In this document: in pieces, positions 61,992-64,000 of the stretch
Layout: the number at the start of each line of letters is the position of its first letter
Position numbering within the stretch: the stretch's first letter is position 1
Assembly (NCBI RefSeq): GCF_964204645.1
Contig: NC_134030.1
Span: 16,745,110 to 16,809,109 of the forward strand
Source: Tubulanus polymorphus
Lineage: Eukaryota; Nemertea; Palaeonemertea; Tubulaniformes; Tubulanidae
Direction: 5' to 3'
Length of the DNA stretch: 64,000 bases
Translations under genes and position numbers: made by a program
The notes under the pieces: generated by a model
What the model was told of the DNA's origin: nothing
The model's database searches: none
What the model saw: the letters and a program-made list of their open reading frames with translations, nothing else

Positions 61992-62118
61992 TTAGCCTAT
62001 GCTCAAGCAGTTGAATCGTTGACTCACTTCCAGCGTATACATGTGCCAGTTTTTCCTTCCAGAAATCTGTAAGGAAACTTATCACTTCTTGAAATTCTAT
62101 CGGTAGATGTTTACATAG
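61992..62118 (-). other. Possible exon, cut by the mariner end
   Basis: Minus strand: acceptor CTTATTTTAG, then an open frame LCKHLPIEFQEVISFLTDFW with an amphipathic pattern, continuing to the mariner end at 61991. No family recognised. It could be an exon of a host or transposon gene into which the mariner inserted. Confidence 0.25.
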
Positions 62119-62544
62119 CTAAAATAAGATATGATAATGGTAGAAATTTCAACTAATAATATAATGCTGGTGTAAATGAAGAAAATCTTACCATTTTTGT
62201 TATAAATAACAAGGTCACGTAATTATAGCATGCTCTTGTCCGTAATCCAAGTACTTCACGCGTGGGCTTTGTTAAATTTTTGGATGATATTTTGTGCCCG
62301 ATCACTAATCAGGACATCGCACCGGGCAATCATCAAATCCATTGCCTGGTCCGGTCTTATAGTGAGGGCCTGGAGGCAATTGGGTCAGACACAATTTTTT
62401 CACATCGAAAAAAAGGAATGTAAATGGTTCTATCCGGTAGTCTGCAATGAAATAAGTATTTCATGGAATTATTTAAACTATACATGTAATAACCAATAAA
62501 CATATCATATATGTACAACAAAATTCATATCTTGCACTCTGTGC

Positions 62545-62805
62545 TGTCTCGAGATTCGTGGTTATGAGTACGCCTGCCTGCATGGATTGTTCCTCGGATG
62601 ATTTTGTCCCTGCATTCTTTCTGTCGAAAAATGCCACCGATACATTTTCTTGGAATTTTTGAGGATGAACAATCGTCATATCCTTTCGGCATGGTAGTGT
62701 TAGCTGCCTTTTGTAAAATGTATCCGGTTGAGGTGGCATTCAACAAAATGTGTATTGCGCCACAAATTGACTGTCCTGCTGTCATAGCTGTTGTTTTCCC
62801 TATAA
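62545..62805 (-). pseudogene. Possible P-loop ATPase fragment, frameshifted
   Basis: Minus strand: acceptor-like TTCTTTATAG, then GKTTAMTAGQSICGAIHILL, reminiscent of a GKTTA Walker A. About 45 codons on, the better-looking frame changes to one reading VSVAFFDRKNAGTKSSEEQS and VLITTNLETAQSARYEF. The combination resembles helicase/ATPase-type proteins seen in invertebrate repeats (from memory, uncertain). Confidence 0.3.
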
Positions 62806-62942
62806 AGAACATGAAAGCATTGAAAATAATCATAACATATGCTAATTAGCCATGTGCTCAAACTACAAATTTAATTCAATTTTATTCTGCAAAAAATATC
62901 AAATCCAATTCAATTTTACTTCATTGAACAAGGTCAAATTGC

Positions 62943-63219
62943 AAATCCAATTCAATTTTGTTTTATTGAGCAAATTTTAGGAAATTCAATTCTATTCCGC
63001 ATTCAAATCAATAAGACCAAGAAAAAGATTCATCTGAGGTATTTGTTCCTACCAGCTCCAGGCGCTGTCTGTGCTACTTGATTTGCAATTCAATTTTGTT
63101 TTATTGAGCAAATTTTAGGAAATTCAATTCTATTCCGCATTCAAATCAATAAGACCAAGAAAAAGATTCATCTGAGGTATTTGTTCCTACCAGCTCCAGG
63201 CGCTGTCTGTGCTACTTAT
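62943..63219. repeat. 138-bp tandem duplication
   Basis: Two nearly identical units in direct succession: each runs from AATTCAATTTTGTTTTATTG through AAGAAAAAGATTCATCTGAG to CTCCAGGCGCTGTCTGTGCT. The words at about 62956 and 63094 give the period. The preceding bases carry further AATTCAATTTT words. Non-coding. Confidence 0.85.
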
Positions 63220-64000
63220 GAAAACGCGATATTAGCCTGAGATTGACTAAGTCTATGGGCTGGGAGTGTATTTGGACAAATTTAACCCACAGAATGCATC
63301 ATCTGCCATTTTTGGTTCGATGAACTAGAACGTAAGCTATCGTCAAGTTGCAGTCATGAAGTCACGTGACAGGATCGGAAGATTTTTTTTTCAGATTGAG
63401 TGATACGCCTCAATGAAATAGGTCCACATACGTAATTCACTTGTCTTAAGAATATTATAATTATCTTGATAGATATCATCAAATACTCTGAATAATATCA
63501 TTTTCTAAAATCATGCGTAATGAACGCCGATTTAGCGGTTGGTTAAAACAAATCATTACATCTACTCGCGCATAAATACACCCTCAATGCTGAGCCTGTT
63601 AAAGCGCCAGTACCCGTACGTACAGCCATACACACGTTTATGCCGACACCGGCTTCCACTTCAAAAGTTAAGAACAAAATATTAGAAATGTTTGTGATCC
63701 GATTTACACCAAATAAACCTTTAAAGTAAGGTATTTAGCATCAGATATTGTGCCGAAAATTCTAGATTGATACACTACATAGTTTTTCAAGTAAGCGTAT
63801 CTTTAGTGTTAACCAATTATGTTGATTGGCAGGGAAGCTCAGCTGCGCGCCTAATTTTATCGATGACGTCAGATATAAACAATTCAAATTCAACTTCTTG
63901 GAACCCCAGGACTTTGAGGTCCTCTTGTCTGTAAAGCTGACAGGCTGGCCATAGTGCCCCTTGGGGCTCTTGTCTGTAAATAAAAATAATGATCTAATGA
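63220..64000 (+). other. Non-coding end of window with retroposon-like tail
   Basis: No gene. The last 100 bases (CCTCTTGTCTGTAAAG and again GGCTCTTGTCTGTAAATAAA) have a repeated CTCTTGTCTGTAAA word and end in a TAAATAAAAATAAT tail like the 3' ends of some invertebrate LINEs or SINEs. Clade unknown. Confidence 0.35.

Overview
The window looks like nuclear DNA of an invertebrate animal. It is a pile-up of eukaryotic mobile elements: Polinton/Maverick copies, a Copia LTR retrotransposon, a LINE, a mariner, a P-element-like transposase with spliced exons, an unclassified TIR transposon and many MITEs. There are no operons with Shine-Dalgarno sites, no rRNA and no CRISPR. I cannot name the species; the repeat content would suit a marine bilaterian.

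Layout. 1-3006: decayed right end of a Polinton (HNH gene, iterons, 242-aa gene remnant, terminal palindrome) inserted in the pol gene of a Copia element (3007-7019) that keeps its 3' LTR. 7020-8060: little recognisable. About 8060-16108: a decayed Polinton on the minus strand, possibly ending at a short terminal palindrome at 16963-17081. 17363-20229 and 38371-41880: two halves of another minus-strand Polinton ('outer'), split inside its DNA polymerase gene by a younger Polinton ('inner'). 20230-38370: the inner Polinton, 18,141 bp, with a perfect 6-bp target duplication and 0.46-kb terminal inverted repeats. 41881-44765: SINE-like sequence and a 5'-truncated LINE. 45216-49979: a TIR transposon with a twice-frameshifted DDE transposase. 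49980-54100: no gene seen. 54101-56082: a hAT-like non-autonomous element containing a tandem array with CTCF-like motifs. 56090-60250: MITEs and two P-element-like exons. 60300-61991: a mariner split by a MITE with 9-bp target duplications. 61992-64000: weak exon-like pieces, a tandem duplication and a retroposon-like tail.

The inner Polinton is the main item. A rightward block holds PolB, a small OB-like protein, a penton-like minor capsid protein, several small membrane or coiled-coil proteins, a double-jelly-roll major capsid protein and a C2H2 protein. It converges on a leftward block with a 242-aa protein, two membrane proteins, a retroviral-type integrase with chromodomain, and a packaging ATPase. 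An HNH endonuclease lies near the right end. The replication, integration and packaging genes are open, while both capsid genes carry stops. This suggests an element that recently moved as a transposon but could make virions only with help. Nearly every gene starts in a TAAATG context, a candidate late-promoter signature. Each element end is itself a large palindrome. No adenain-like protease was recognised.
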